A DNA stretch of 64,000 nucleotides from Haloarcula amylolytica JCM 13557 (GTDB taxonomy: Archaea; Halobacteriota; Halobacteria; Halobacteriales; Haloarculaceae), in NCBI RefSeq assembly GCF_000336615.1, contig NZ_AOLW01000019.1, positions 1-64,000 of the forward strand, read 5' to 3'. Under the pieces are notes generated by a model. It worked only from the letters and a program-made list of their open reading frames with translations. It did no database searches and was not told where the DNA came from. The position numbers and the translations under genes are program-made. Each line of letters starts with the position of its first letter. The first letter of the stretch is position 1. Positions 43,141 to 51,933 of the stretch are shown here, piece after piece.

Positions 43141-44421
43141 ATGACCGTCTCTCGCGAAGTCGAGCTAGAGGGCCACATCATCGACTCCGGGATGATGCAG
43201 TCCTGTTTCGGCATCATCATGGACCTTGGCGGCTCCTTCTCCGTTCAGGAGTTCGATATCGGCCGCCACAAAGACGAGGAGTCCTACGCCCGGATGCTCG
43301 TCGAGGCCGACGACGAGGACCAGTTGCAGTCGATCGTCCACGAACTCCACCAGCACGGCGTCAACCCCTCGGACCCGAAAGACGCCACGCTCGTCCCCGC
43401 GCCCGACGACCAGGTCGTCCCGCACGGCTTCTACTCGACGACGAACCACCCGACGTTCATCCGCCACAACGGCGAGTGGATCGAAGTCGAGGACATGGAG
43501 ATGGACTGCGCCGTGGTCGTCGAAGACGGCGAAGCGCACCGCGCCTCGGAACAGTCGAACGGTGACGACGAGGAACCGAGAGACTACCCCCGAGCTTACA
43601 CCAAGGTCCTGAACGCTATCGAGGAGGGCGACATGGTCGTCACCGACGAAACCGGCATCAAGGTCCAGCCGCCGGAGCGGCCCCGCGATTCGGGCGGCGC
43701 GTTCGGCTTCATGCAGGGCGGCGTCTCCTCCGAGCGGCCGTCGGAGTCGACCATCCGCAAGATCGCGAACGCCATCAAAGAGACGAAAAAGGAGGGTGGC
43801 AAAGTGATGGCGGTCTGTGGGCCAGCCCTCATCCACTCCGGGGCGCGCGAGGACCTCGCTCGCCTCGTCCGGGAGGGCTACGTCGATATGCTCTCGGCCG
43901 GCAACGGCTTCGCTGTCCACGACATCGAGCGGGACATCTACGGCACCTCGCTGGGGATGGACACAGAGAGCCTTGACCATCCCCGCCACGGCCACAAGCA
44001 CCACATCTACGCCATCAGCGAGGTCATCCGCGAAGGCGGCATCGAGGAGGCCGTCGACTCCGGCACCATCGAGTCCGGCGTGATGTACGAGTGCATCGAA
44101 AACGACCGGCCGTTCGTTCTCGCGGGCTCTATCCGCGACGACGGCCCGCTCCCGGACACCATCACCGACGCCGTTGAGGCCCAGAACGCCATTCGGGAGC
44201 AGGCCCACGAGGCCGACATGGTGTTGATGCTCTCGACGCTGCTGCACTCGGTCGCCGTCGGGAACTGTCTCCCCTCGACGACGCGGGTCGTCTGCGTCGA
44301 CATCAACCCCGCGACGGTGACCCAACTCCTCGACCGCGGCTCCGCACAGGCGGTCGGGATGGTCACCGACATCGGCACGTTTGTCCCGATTCTGGCCGAG
44401 CAGTTGCTCGACGAGGAGTAG
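43141..44421 (+). CDS. Archaeal TIGR00300-family ornithine cyclodeaminase-like protein
   Basis: A 426-residue member of the archaeal family once named LOR/SDH and later linked to an ornithine cyclodeaminase that converts ornithine to proline. It has an N-terminal domain (about 1-110; EVELEGHIIDSGMM), and a C-terminal Rossmann-like domain with GGKVMAVCGPALIHSGA, DMLSAGNGFAVHD and the closing VCVDINPATVTQLLDRGS. ATG 43141 is preferred to TTG 43135. Its 3' end and the terminator are duplicated just downstream (see the 88-bp repeat); the duplicate is not part of the gene. The reaction is assigned from family knowledge, not from this sequence. Confidence 0.8.
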   Translation: MTVSREVELEGHIIDSGMMQSCFGIIMDLGGSFSVQEFDIGRHKDEESYARMLVEADDEDQLQSIVHELHQHGVNPSDPKDATLVPAPDDQVVPHGFYSTTNHPTFIRHNGEWIEVEDMEMDCAVVVEDGEAHRASEQSNGDDEEPRDYPRAYTKVLNAIEEGDMVVTDETGIKVQPPERPRDSGGAFGFMQGGVSSERPSESTIRKIANAIKETKKEGGKVMAVCGPALIHSGAREDLARLVREGYVDMLSAGNGFAVHDIERDIYGTSLGMDTESLDHPRHGHKHHIYAISEVIREGGIEEAVDSGTIESGVMYECIENDRPFVLAGSIRDDGPLPDTITDAVEAQNAIREQAHEADMVLMLSTLLHSVAVGNCLPSTTRVVCVDINPATVTQLLDRGSAQAVGMVTDIGTFVPILAEQLLDEE

Positions 44422-44464
44422 GACGACCACGAGCAGCGCGAGTGGTCGCTTTTTCGCCCACGTT
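44377..44464 (+). repeat. 88-bp direct repeat, copy 1 (end of gene plus terminator)
   Basis: This copy covers the last 15 codons (ending TFVPILAEQLLDEE), the stop and a terminator. It is 86/88 identical to the second copy at 44526-44613; differences are at 44435 (A versus G) and 44443 (T versus G). Confidence 0.85.
44424..44454 (+). terminator. Terminator after the ornithine cyclodeaminase-like gene
   Basis: cgaccac (44424-44430) pairs perfectly with gtggtcg (44442-44448), followed by ctttttt-like T-run (44449-44454). The second copy has a mismatch in the stem (gggg for gtgg), so it would form a weaker hairpin. Confidence 0.6.
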
Positions 44465-44513
44465 TTTTACCGAGTGGTGTGCGACCACTGGGAGCACACC
44501 CGGCGGTAAAAAA
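44463..44513. repeat. Palindrome between the two 88-bp copies
   Basis: ttttttaccg (44463-44472) is complementary to cggtaaaaaa (44504-44513). Two alternative inner stems are agtggt/accact and ggtgtgc/gcacacc. It could terminate transcription in both directions. Confidence 0.6.
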
Positions 44514-44525
44514 GGTGGATTGCGG

Positions 44526-44613
44526 ACGTTTGTCCCGATTCTGGCCGAGCAGTTGCTCGACGAGGAGTAGGACGACCACGAGCGGCGCGAGGGGTCGCTT
44601 TTTCGCCCACGTT
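44526..44613 (+). repeat. 88-bp direct repeat, copy 2
   Basis: This copy repeats the final 15 codons of the upstream gene and its terminator with two substitutions. Detached from the start of the gene it is a non-coding remnant, sitting 106 bases before the KaiC-like gene. Confidence 0.85.
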
Positions 44614-44690
44614 AGTCGAAAGAGCGAGGAGACGCGAATCGGTGTTTCGTGGACTGTCTTCGGTTGTCACGCCCGTGTTCTCGCGAGATG

Positions 44691-44699
44691 CTTATTACC
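44691..44699 (+). promoter_or_regulatory. TATA-like element of the KaiC-like operon
   Basis: cttattacc is about 25 bases before ATG 44720, so the mRNA is probably leaderless. It follows the duplicated terminator, which would insulate it from the upstream gene. Confidence 0.45.
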
Positions 44700-44719
44700 C
44701 GCCATCCGATACTCTCTCT

Positions 44720-46210
44720 ATGCCCTCTCCTTCGCGGCAGTTCACGCGCCTTTCCAGCGGTATCTCCGGTCTTGATTCGCTTCTCAGAGGCGGGCTTGTG
44801 GAAGGGCGGCTGTATCTCGTTATCGGGCCGCCCGGAACCGGCAAAACACTGCTTGGCACGCAGTTTCTCGAAGCAGGGCTCGAAGCGGGCGACGACGTGC
44901 TGTTTATTCACGCCGAAGAATCGGCTGCCGATTTGCTGGCGAACACTGCCGAACTCGGCATCGATATCGCCGACGCGACGTTTCTGGATGTCGGCCCCGA
45001 TTCGGAGTTTTTCATGGAGGCCGAGTCGTACGACGTGGTCAAGCCCCGAGACGTCGAGGACGGCCACCTGATTTCGGATATCCGCGAGACAATCGAGCGG
45101 GTGGACCCGGACCGCGTCCTCATCGATCCGATCACACACTTTCAGTATCTCGAACCGACCGAGTACCAGTTTCGCAAGCGCATCATCTCCTTCGCGCGCT
45201 TTTTGCAAGACAGGGAGACGACCGTGCTGGCGACCAAGACGCCGAGCAATCAGATGGACAGCCAACTCAGGTCGCTCAGCGACGGCATCATCTCGCTCAG
45301 TTACGGCGACGAGAAGGCGGGTCGGCGTATTCGACTGCGCAAGCATCGCGGCATCGGCCAACAGGACGGCTCACACGGGATGGAAATCCGCGAGTCCGGT
45401 GTCGAAGTGTATCCGGCGCTCGAACCGGAACAGCGGACGCGGTCGTTCGACCCAACGCAGTTCTCCGCCGGGGTTCCGGGACTGGACTCGCTCCTCGATG
45501 GCGGACTCGAACGCGGGACAGTGACGATTATCAGTGGTCCGTCCGGCGTCGGCAAGTCGACGACGGCGACTGAGTTCCTGGCCTCCGCAGCGGCAGACGG
45601 GTCCCCGGCGCTCGCCTACCTGTTCGACGAATCCATCGAGACGTTCACCTACCGCTGTGAGACGTTCGGGATGCCGCTCTCGCAGTTGCGTGACGAGGGG
45701 ACACTCCACATCGAGGAGGTCGAGTCGCTGGCGCTGTCCCCCGAGGAGTTCGCGAACCGCGTGAAGACCCAGGCCGCGGAGCGCGGGGCCGAACTCGTCG
45801 TCATCGACGGCATCGCGGGCTACAAGAACGCGATCAAACACGGGCAAGACGACGTGGAACTGCGCCGACGGCTCCACGCCCTGACACAGCATCTCACGCG
45901 TGGGAACGTCGCCGTCGTCCTGATCGACCAGCGCAGAGACGTGACGGGCCTGCACGAGCCGACGAGCGAGAACGTCAGCTACCTCGCGGACAACATCGTC
46001 TTCGAGAACTATATCGAGGTCGAGGGAGAACTCCAGCGCGTCATCGGTGCGCTGAAAAAGCGCGTCGGCGGGTTCGAGACGGTCCCTCGGCGGTTCGAGA
46101 TAACCGCCGACGGCCTACAGGTCGGCGACCCCGTCTCGGGGATGCACGGCGTGTTCGAGGGCGTCCCTGAACAGCATGGAGATAGCAGCGGGCGGTCGCC
46201 CACTCGCTAA
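44720..46210 (+). CDS. Double-domain KaiC-like ATPase
   Basis: A 496-residue protein with two RecA-like ATPase domains, as in KaiC. Walker A motifs are GPPGTGKT (36-43) and GPSGVGKST (273-281). The matching Walker B strands are DRVLIDPITHFQYL and AELVVIDGIAG. The first domain spans about 8-240 and the second about 250-475. Unlike cyanobacterial KaiC it is not followed by kaiA or kaiB; instead the next gene, 6 bases on, is a histidine kinase. Haloarchaea use such proteins for signal transduction and for coupling to taxis or redox state. Confidence 0.88.
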   Translation: MPSPSRQFTRLSSGISGLDSLLRGGLVEGRLYLVIGPPGTGKTLLGTQFLEAGLEAGDDVLFIHAEESAADLLANTAELGIDIADATFLDVGPDSEFFMEAESYDVVKPRDVEDGHLISDIRETIERVDPDRVLIDPITHFQYLEPTEYQFRKRIISFARFLQDRETTVLATKTPSNQMDSQLRSLSDGIISLSYGDEKAGRRIRLRKHRGIGQQDGSHGMEIRESGVEVYPALEPEQRTRSFDPTQFSAGVPGLDSLLDGGLERGTVTIISGPSGVGKSTTATEFLASAAADGSPALAYLFDESIETFTYRCETFGMPLSQLRDEGTLHIEEVESLALSPEEFANRVKTQAAERGAELVVIDGIAGYKNAIKHGQDDVELRRRLHALTQHLTRGNVAVVLIDQRRDVTGLHEPTSENVSYLADNIVFENYIEVEGELQRVIGALKKRVGGFETVPRRFEITADGLQVGDPVSGMHGVFEGVPEQHGDSSGRSPTR

Positions 46211-46216
46211 CCACCG

Positions 46217-47617
46217 ATGGCCGACGTCCAATTACTGCTGGCCGGCGACGGCAACCGGGAGGCACTCGCCTCCGTCGTCGCCGAACACCACACGCCGATC
46301 ACGGACGACGAGTTCCGGGAAGTCGACCTCCACATCGTCGACGAGTCGTCGTTTCCGAAGTACAGAGAGTCGATAGAGCGGTACAAACACCGGGCAGATC
46401 CGGTGTTTTGCCCCGTGATTCTGGTCCGTCGTGAGGAGACGCCAGTCAGGATTGACCTGCCCGATATCGACGCGGCCGAGCAGCCACTCGTCGTCGATGA
46501 TATCATGACAGCGCCGCTGGACACGCAGGCGCTCTTTCGAACCATCACGAACCTCCTCGCCCGGCGCAGCCACACTGAGGACCTCGTTGCGGACCTCAGA
46601 GAACAAAACAGCGAACTCCGGCGGTTCAGGAACGCCGTGGAGCACGCGGGCCACGCGATTCTGATAACGAACACCTACGGTGTCATCGAATACGTTAATC
46701 CGGCGTTCGAGGAACTCACCGGGTTTAGCGCCGAAGAGGCGATTGGCCGGACACCGCGGATACTCAAGTCCGGTGAACAGGGCGAACAGTTCTACGAACG
46801 GCTCTGGGACACGATCTGTCGCGGCGAGGTCTGGACGAGCGAGATCGTAAACGAGCGCAAGTCCGGCGAGCGGTTCATCATCAACCAGACCATCGCCCCG
46901 ATTCAGGACGCGGACGGGACGATCCAGGGGTTCGTCGGGATGCAGGACGAAATTACCGGTCGCCGACTACGCGAGCAACAGCTCACCGTGTTCCATCGGA
47001 TTCTCCGGCACAATCTCCGGAACAACGGAACGACCATCAGCGGACGTGCGGATATCCTGTCAGAGTTAGTCGACGACGACGACGCTCTCGACCACCTTGA
47101 GACGATCAAAGCGAACGTGCAGTCCCTGCTCGACATCAGTGAGAAAGCGCACCACGTACAGGAACTGCTCGCGGACTCGCTTACCGACGATGTTGAGCGC
47201 GAACTCGAAGACGTCCTCAGTGACATCACGGACGGGCTGGCCGCAGCGTACCCCGACGCCGAGTTCGTCGTCGAGAGCGACTCCGTCCCGTCGCCGACGA
47301 TAGACGCGAAGGTCATTCCGGCGTTGCAGGAACTCATCGAGAACGGTATCAAGCACTCGGACGCATCGGCACCGCGGGTCACCGTCCGGACGGAGCGCCA
47401 CGACTCGACAGCGACAGTGACGATTGCGGACAACGGGCCGGGGGTCCCGGACCAAGAGCGGCGGGTCATCGAGGCGGCGGAAGAGAAGCCGCTCGAACAC
47501 GGGTCCGGGCTGGGGCTGTGGTTCGCGTACTGGCTCATCAGCTACGTCGGTGGCGATATGGATATCCAGGCCGATACCGACGGGACGAGAATCACTGTGA
47601 CTGTGCCCGTCCGGTGA
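46217..47617 (+). CDS. PAS-domain histidine kinase, partner of the KaiC-like ATPase
   Basis: A 466-residue cytoplasmic kinase. The N-terminal part (about 1-118) is a pseudo-receiver-like domain without the receiver aspartates. A PAS domain (about 130-250) starts at FRNAVEHAGHAILITNTYGV. The H-box is FHRILRHNLRNN with His265, followed by a haloarchaeal HATPase domain (NGIKHSDAS, DNGPGV, GLGLWFA). No transmembrane segment is visible, so input comes from the cytoplasm, perhaps from the KaiC-like protein. The ATG at 46217 follows the kaiC-like stop by 6 bases, so the two form an operon. No response regulator is adjacent. Confidence 0.87.
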   Translation: MADVQLLLAGDGNREALASVVAEHHTPITDDEFREVDLHIVDESSFPKYRESIERYKHRADPVFCPVILVRREETPVRIDLPDIDAAEQPLVVDDIMTAPLDTQALFRTITNLLARRSHTEDLVADLREQNSELRRFRNAVEHAGHAILITNTYGVIEYVNPAFEELTGFSAEEAIGRTPRILKSGEQGEQFYERLWDTICRGEVWTSEIVNERKSGERFIINQTIAPIQDADGTIQGFVGMQDEITGRRLREQQLTVFHRILRHNLRNNGTTISGRADILSELVDDDDALDHLETIKANVQSLLDISEKAHHVQELLADSLTDDVERELEDVLSDITDGLAAAYPDAEFVVESDSVPSPTIDAKVIPALQELIENGIKHSDASAPRVTVRTERHDSTATVTIADNGPGVPDQERRVIEAAEEKPLEHGSGLGLWFAYWLISYVGGDMDIQADTDGTRITVTVPVR

Positions 47618-47631
47618 CGACGGACGCGCGT

Positions 47632-48498
47632 TCAGATAGCGACCCAGGCCAGCACGATGACAGCAGCGCCGACCACCGTCGACCCGACGGCGTGCGTTCG
47701 GAGTTCGTCGAGCAGGTCGTGGGAGTGGTCGTGGAGTTCACAGACCTCGTCGATCTCGCTGCCGGCCTCGCAGTTCGGCAGGAAGTCCATCGCGACGTGG
47801 AGGAAGATACCGGCGGCGAACCCGAAGATAACTGCGTTGAGAAGGGCGGACTCCGGGACCGGAAGGAGCGCGGACGGGATCGCCGTCAGGCCGACGCCGG
47901 CCGCGGGGAGCAACAGGGCAGTCGCGGACTTGCCGCTACGTCCGAGCCGCCGGGCGGCGGCGTAGCCGGCCGGCCCTTTGTGTGAGACGATAGCGAGGCC
48001 GAGCAGGATACCCAGTTCGGGCATCGAGGCGTAGACCAGCCCGATGACCAGGCCGGCCGAGAGGGCGTGGGCGGCGATGGCAAGCGTCGTCATGTCGAAG
48101 GCAGTCTCGACGTGGGTCAGCCGGTGGCCGATAGTGTGGGTGCCGTAGCCGGTGACCAGTCCGGCGGCGATGCCGACGCCGCCGATACGCGCTGCCCCGG
48201 CCTGGCCGCCCAGTCCCATCGCCTGCGGGACGAGGAACATGGCCGCCGACGTGACCATCGCCCCGCTCGCGAGCCCGTAGCCCCAGACCAGTCGGTAGGG
48301 GTTCGTTTCATCGGCCCGCGCCCCGAGCCACGCGCCCAGTGCCATTGCCACGAACGCGACCCAGGAGATGACCAGGACCTTACTCGCCCCGCCGGTGACT
48401 GCGACGCCGGACAGGATCACCAGGCCGACGACACTCGCGATGCCGGCGGTGGAGATTCGGCCAGCGTTATTAAAAATTGAGTTCGAGTTAATAGACAT
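47632..48498 (-). CDS. ZIP-family-like transporter with altered helix 4/5 motifs
   Basis: A 288-residue protein with eight predicted membrane helices. AHALSAGLVIG (helix 4) aligns with the canonical HNxPEG, and SHKGPAGYAAA (helix 5) with the second HNxPEG, so the glutamates that bind the metal are replaced by alanine and the Asn by Ala or Lys. The C-terminal ELHDHSHDLLDEL, between the last two helices, is rich in His and Asp and could bind metal. It is probably a ZIP relative with a changed metal preference. ATG 48498 is used. It converges with the kinase gene, 14 bases apart. Confidence 0.72.
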   Translation of the reverse strand: MSINSNSIFNNAGRISTAGIASVVGLVILSGVAVTGGASKVLVISWVAFVAMALGAWLGARADETNPYRLVWGYGLASGAMVTSAAMFLVPQAMGLGGQAGAARIGGVGIAAGLVTGYGTHTIGHRLTHVETAFDMTTLAIAAHALSAGLVIGLVYASMPELGILLGLAIVSHKGPAGYAAARRLGRSGKSATALLLPAAGVGLTAIPSALLPVPESALLNAVIFGFAAGIFLHVAMDFLPNCEAGSEIDEVCELHDHSHDLLDELRTHAVGSTVVGAAVIVLAWVAI

Positions 48499-48543
48499 TA
48501 TCTACAATCACTGGGCTGTTGCTAATAAACCCATCGGTGGCGG

Positions 48544-49239
48544 TTACCGCGTCGCCGACCGATAGTCGCCCCAGTCGATGACGCCGCCGTCCAGTGCCGA
48601 CGGGTCAGCGTCCCGGAGCGCCCAGAGGACCATTTCGGCGACGGATTCCGGGTCGCGTCCGCCGTCACCGGAGAGGTCCGTCGCGACCTGTCCGGGGTCG
48701 ACTGCACCGACCGGGACGTCGAGGTCGGCGGCGAACCCGCGGGCGACAGCCTCCGCGGCGGCCTTCGAGACGGCGTAGGAGCCGTAGCCGGGCATCCTTT
48801 CGCGGGCGACGACGCCCGTCGGGACGACGATGCGGGCGTCCGGACCGAGGTGTGGGACGGCTTCGCGGATCGTCGAGAACACGCCCCGAGCGTTCGTCCG
48901 GAGGTGGTCGTCGAATGCGGCGTAGGATTCCTCGGTGAGCGGTGTCTCGCCGGCGATCCCGTGGTAGACGCCGGCGTTGGCGACGACGTACTGTATCGCA
49001 CCGTTCCCCTCCCGCGTCGCAGTTTCGACCAGTCGTTCTACGTCGTACTCGTCGCGCACGTCCGTCCGAATCGTGGTCACGGAGTCGCCTGCATCCCGTA
49101 TATCGGCTTCGACACGTTCGAGGGCCTCCGCGTCGCGAGCACAGATGACTGTATGTGCGCCCGCACCCGCTACCGCGTGGGCTATCTGCTCGCCGATACC
49201 TTTACTCGCACCCGTGACGACAGCGGTCGCGCCGTCCAT
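48544..49239 (-). CDS. Short-chain dehydrogenase/reductase
   Basis: A 231-residue classical SDR: the NAD(P) loop TGASKGIG (residues 9-16), the DVRDEY stretch, NAGVYHG, and the catalytic Tyr/Lys in YGSYAVSKAAAE. The Ser of the triad is probably in VVPTGVVAR, where it is less obvious. It is predicted to act on a small alcohol, ketone or sugar, substrate unknown. The longer frame upstream to 49275 would overlap the aroA promoter; ATG 49239 puts the Rossmann strand at the N-terminus. It is divergent from aroA. Confidence 0.9.
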   Translation of the reverse strand: MDGATAVVTGASKGIGEQIAHAVAGAGAHTVICARDAEALERVEADIRDAGDSVTTIRTDVRDEYDVERLVETATREGNGAIQYVVANAGVYHGIAGETPLTEESYAAFDDHLRTNARGVFSTIREAVPHLGPDARIVVPTGVVARERMPGYGSYAVSKAAAEAVARGFAADLDVPVGAVDPGQVATDLSGDGGRDPESVAEMVLWALRDADPSALDGGVIDWGDYRSATR

Positions 49240-49348
49240 CGCTGGGACCATAGCGGTGGTACCGCTGCCAGCCACAAGGTCGTTGCTCCCGCCATCGGTG
49301 GGGTGAGAGAGCGGTAGCCTCTTGTCGAACGCCCGCTACCGACCGGGC

Positions 49349-50638
49349 ATGGACATCACGATTGCCGAATCGACGGTCGAGGGGACGGCGCAAGCGCCGC
49401 CGTCGAAGAGCTACACGCACCGGGCGGTGCTGGCCGCGGGCTACGCCGACGGCGCGGTCGTCCACGACCCGCTCGTGAGCGCGGACACGAAAGCCACGAT
49501 GCGCGCCGTCGAGGCCTACGGCGGCAGCGTCTCGCTCGCTGAAGACGAATCGACGGTCGAAGTCACGGGCTTCGACGGCCGGCCGGGGACGCCGGACGAC
49601 GTTATCGACTGTGCCAACAGCGGGACGACGATGCGGCTGGTCACCGCCACAGCCGCGCTGCAGGACAATCTCGCGGTGCTAACTGGCGACGGCTCACTCC
49701 GGTCGCGCCCCCAGGGGCCGCTGCTCGATGCCATCGGACAACTGAACGGCGACGCCGAATCGACTCGCCGGAACGGCCAGGCCCCGCTGGTCGTCGGCGG
49801 CGGCGTCGACGGCGGTGCGGTCGAGATCCCCGGCGACGTGTCCTCGCAGTACATCACTGCGTTGCTGATGGCCGGCGCTGTCTCGCCGGACGGCGTCGAC
49901 ATCGATCTGACGACCGAGCTGAAATCGTCGCCGTACGTCGACATCACGCTTGAGGTGCTGGCGGACTTCGGCGTCGACGCCGAGAAGACAGATAACGGGT
50001 TCACCGTCGAGGGCGGTCAGTCCTACACGCCAGCGGGCGGCGACTACAACGTCCCCGGGGACTTCTCGTCGATGAGCTACCTGCTTGCGGCCGGCGCACT
50101 CGCCGCCGAGGACGGCCTGCGCGTCACGTCGGCGTTCCCCAGCGCTCAGGGCGACGCCGCCATCGTCGACATCCTTGACCGGATGGGAGCCGACCTCGAC
50201 TGGGACGAGGACAAGGGCGAAATCACCGTCTCACAGTCAGATCTGACTGGTATCGAGGTCGGTGTCGAAGACACGCCTGACCTCCTGCCGACCATCGCGA
50301 CGCTGGGGGCCGCCGCCGACGGCGTCACCCGGATCACCGACGCCGAGCACGTCCGGTACAAAGAGACCGACCGCGTGAGCGCGATGGCCGAGGAACTCAC
50401 GAAGATGGGCGCAGAGGTCGAGGAGCACCAAGACGAACTGTTCGTCTACGGCGCTGACAGCGACCTCGTCGGCACGACCGTCGAAGGTCGCGCGGACCAC
50501 CGTATCATCATGTCGCTGGCCGTCGCCGGCCTCGTCGCCGACGGCGAGACGACAGTGACCGGGGCGGAACACGTCGACGTGTCCTTCCCGGACTTCTTCG
50601 ACGTACTCGATTCGCTCGGCGCGGCCGTCGAGCGGTAG
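49349..50638 (+). CDS. aroA: 3-phosphoshikimate 1-carboxyvinyltransferase (EPSP synthase)
   Basis: A 429-residue EPSP synthase, the sixth step of the shikimate pathway to aromatic amino acids, cytoplasmic. [14 protein letters not shown] (the Lys and Arg of the shikimate site), [12 protein letters not shown] and [12 protein letters not shown] are the two half-domain motifs, and [18 protein letters not shown] completes the active-site Arg/Glu. Two domains of six repeats each are expected. ATG 49349 matches family N-termini. aroC follows 94 bases later, then a UDG-like gene, as a likely aro operon. Confidence 0.95.
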   Translation: MDITIAESTVEGTAQAPPSKSYTHRAVLAAGYADGAVVHDPLVSADTKATMRAVEAYGGSVSLAEDESTVEVTGFDGRPGTPDDVIDCANSGTTMRLVTATAALQDNLAVLTGDGSLRSRPQGPLLDAIGQLNGDAESTRRNGQAPLVVGGGVDGGAVEIPGDVSSQYITALLMAGAVSPDGVDIDLTTELKSSPYVDITLEVLADFGVDAEKTDNGFTVEGGQSYTPAGGDYNVPGDFSSMSYLLAAGALAAEDGLRVTSAFPSAQGDAAIVDILDRMGADLDWDEDKGEITVSQSDLTGIEVGVEDTPDLLPTIATLGAAADGVTRITDAEHVRYKETDRVSAMAEELTKMGAEVEEHQDELFVYGADSDLVGTTVEGRADHRIIMSLAVAGLVADGETTVTGAEHVDVSFPDFFDVLDSLGAAVER

Positions 50639-50732
50639 ATAGCGGGGATACCGACGCTATCGTCGCCTATAGCGGGACAAGCACCGGCCACATCTACAAG
50701 GTTCAAATGCCCCCAACCCCGACACCACTGTA

Positions 50733-51932
50733 ATGAACGGCAACGAGTTCGGTCGTCTGTTCCGCATGACGACCTACGGCGAGTCCCACGGGGAGGCGAT
50801 GGGCTGTACCGTCTCCGGCGTCCCGGCGGGTGTCGAACTCTCAGAGGAAGAGATACAGAAAGACCTCGACCGGCGCAAGCCCGGCCAGTCGATGATCACC
50901 ACCTCCCGGGGCGAACCGGATAAGGTGACGATCAACTCCGGGATTCAGGACGGCTACACGACGGGCACGCCCATCGGGATGGTCATCCAGAACAAGGACG
51001 CCCGCTCGGGCAAGTACGAGCCGTTCATCACGGCTCCGCGGCCGTCCCACGGCGACTACACCTACTCCGCGAAGTTCGGTACCCGGAACTGGGGCGGCGG
51101 CGGCCGCTCCTCCGCTCGCGAGACGGTCAACTGGGTCGCCGCCGGCGGCGTCGCCAAGCAGGTCCTCGAACAGTCCGACTACGACGTCCAGATCAAGGCC
51201 CACGTCTGTCAGATCGGTGATGTCGAATCGGGGCCGGTCACCTTCGAGGACATGCTCGAACACAGCGAGGAAAACGAAGTCCGCTGTGCCGACCCCGACG
51301 CGGCCGAGGAGATGCGCGACCTGGCCGACAAGCACCAGAAGGAGGGCGACTCCATCGGCGGCGCGATTTACTTCGAATGTCGCGGCGTCCCGTCCGGCCT
51401 CGGCGCGCCACGGTTCGATAGCTTCCCGTCCCGCCTCGGCCAGGCAATGTACTCGATTCCGGCGGTCAACGACTTCGAGTACGGCATCGGCCGTGAAGCC
51501 CGGACGACCAAGGGCAGTGAGTACACGGAGAACTGGGAGTTTAGTGAGGACGGCCACCCGACGCCGGTGGGCAACGACCACGGCGGCATCCAGGGCGGCA
51601 TCACGACCGGCCAGCCTATCTACGGTGAAGTGTCGTGGCACGCGCCGGTGTCGATTCCCAAGTCCCAGAAGACGGTCGACTGGGAGACGGGCGAAGGCAA
51701 GGAAATTACCGTCACCGGTCGCCACGATCCGGTCCTGCCGCCGCGGGCGGTCCCAGTAGTCGAGGCCATGCTGGCCTGTACGGTCCTCGACTTCATGCTG
51801 CTCGGCGGCCGCATCAACCCCGACCGGCTCGACGACCGGCCGGGCGAGTACGACACCGACTACCACCCGTCCAGCCCGCAGAACGACCCCGAGGACGCGG
51901 ACACCCACGCGAAAACCATCGACGACGAGTAA
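50733..51932 (+). CDS. aroC: Chorismate synthase
   Basis: A 399-residue enzyme that converts EPSP to chorismate using reduced FMN. The N-terminal FRMTTYGESHGEAMGC, the Arg-rich RRKPGQSMITTSR and the conserved RPSHGDYTYSAKFG and GGGRSSARETV blocks are the standard signatures; GNDHGGIQGGITTGQPI and PVLPPRAVPVVEAM end the fold. It follows aroA on the same strand and is followed by the uracil-DNA glycosylase-like gene after one base. It is well supported. Confidence 0.96.
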   Translation: MNGNEFGRLFRMTTYGESHGEAMGCTVSGVPAGVELSEEEIQKDLDRRKPGQSMITTSRGEPDKVTINSGIQDGYTTGTPIGMVIQNKDARSGKYEPFITAPRPSHGDYTYSAKFGTRNWGGGGRSSARETVNWVAAGGVAKQVLEQSDYDVQIKAHVCQIGDVESGPVTFEDMLEHSEENEVRCADPDAAEEMRDLADKHQKEGDSIGGAIYFECRGVPSGLGAPRFDSFPSRLGQAMYSIPAVNDFEYGIGREARTTKGSEYTENWEFSEDGHPTPVGNDHGGIQGGITTGQPIYGEVSWHAPVSIPKSQKTVDWETGEGKEITVTGRHDPVLPPRAVPVVEAMLACTVLDFMLLGGRINPDRLDDRPGEYDTDYHPSSPQNDPEDADTHAKTIDDE

Positions 51933-51933
51933 G

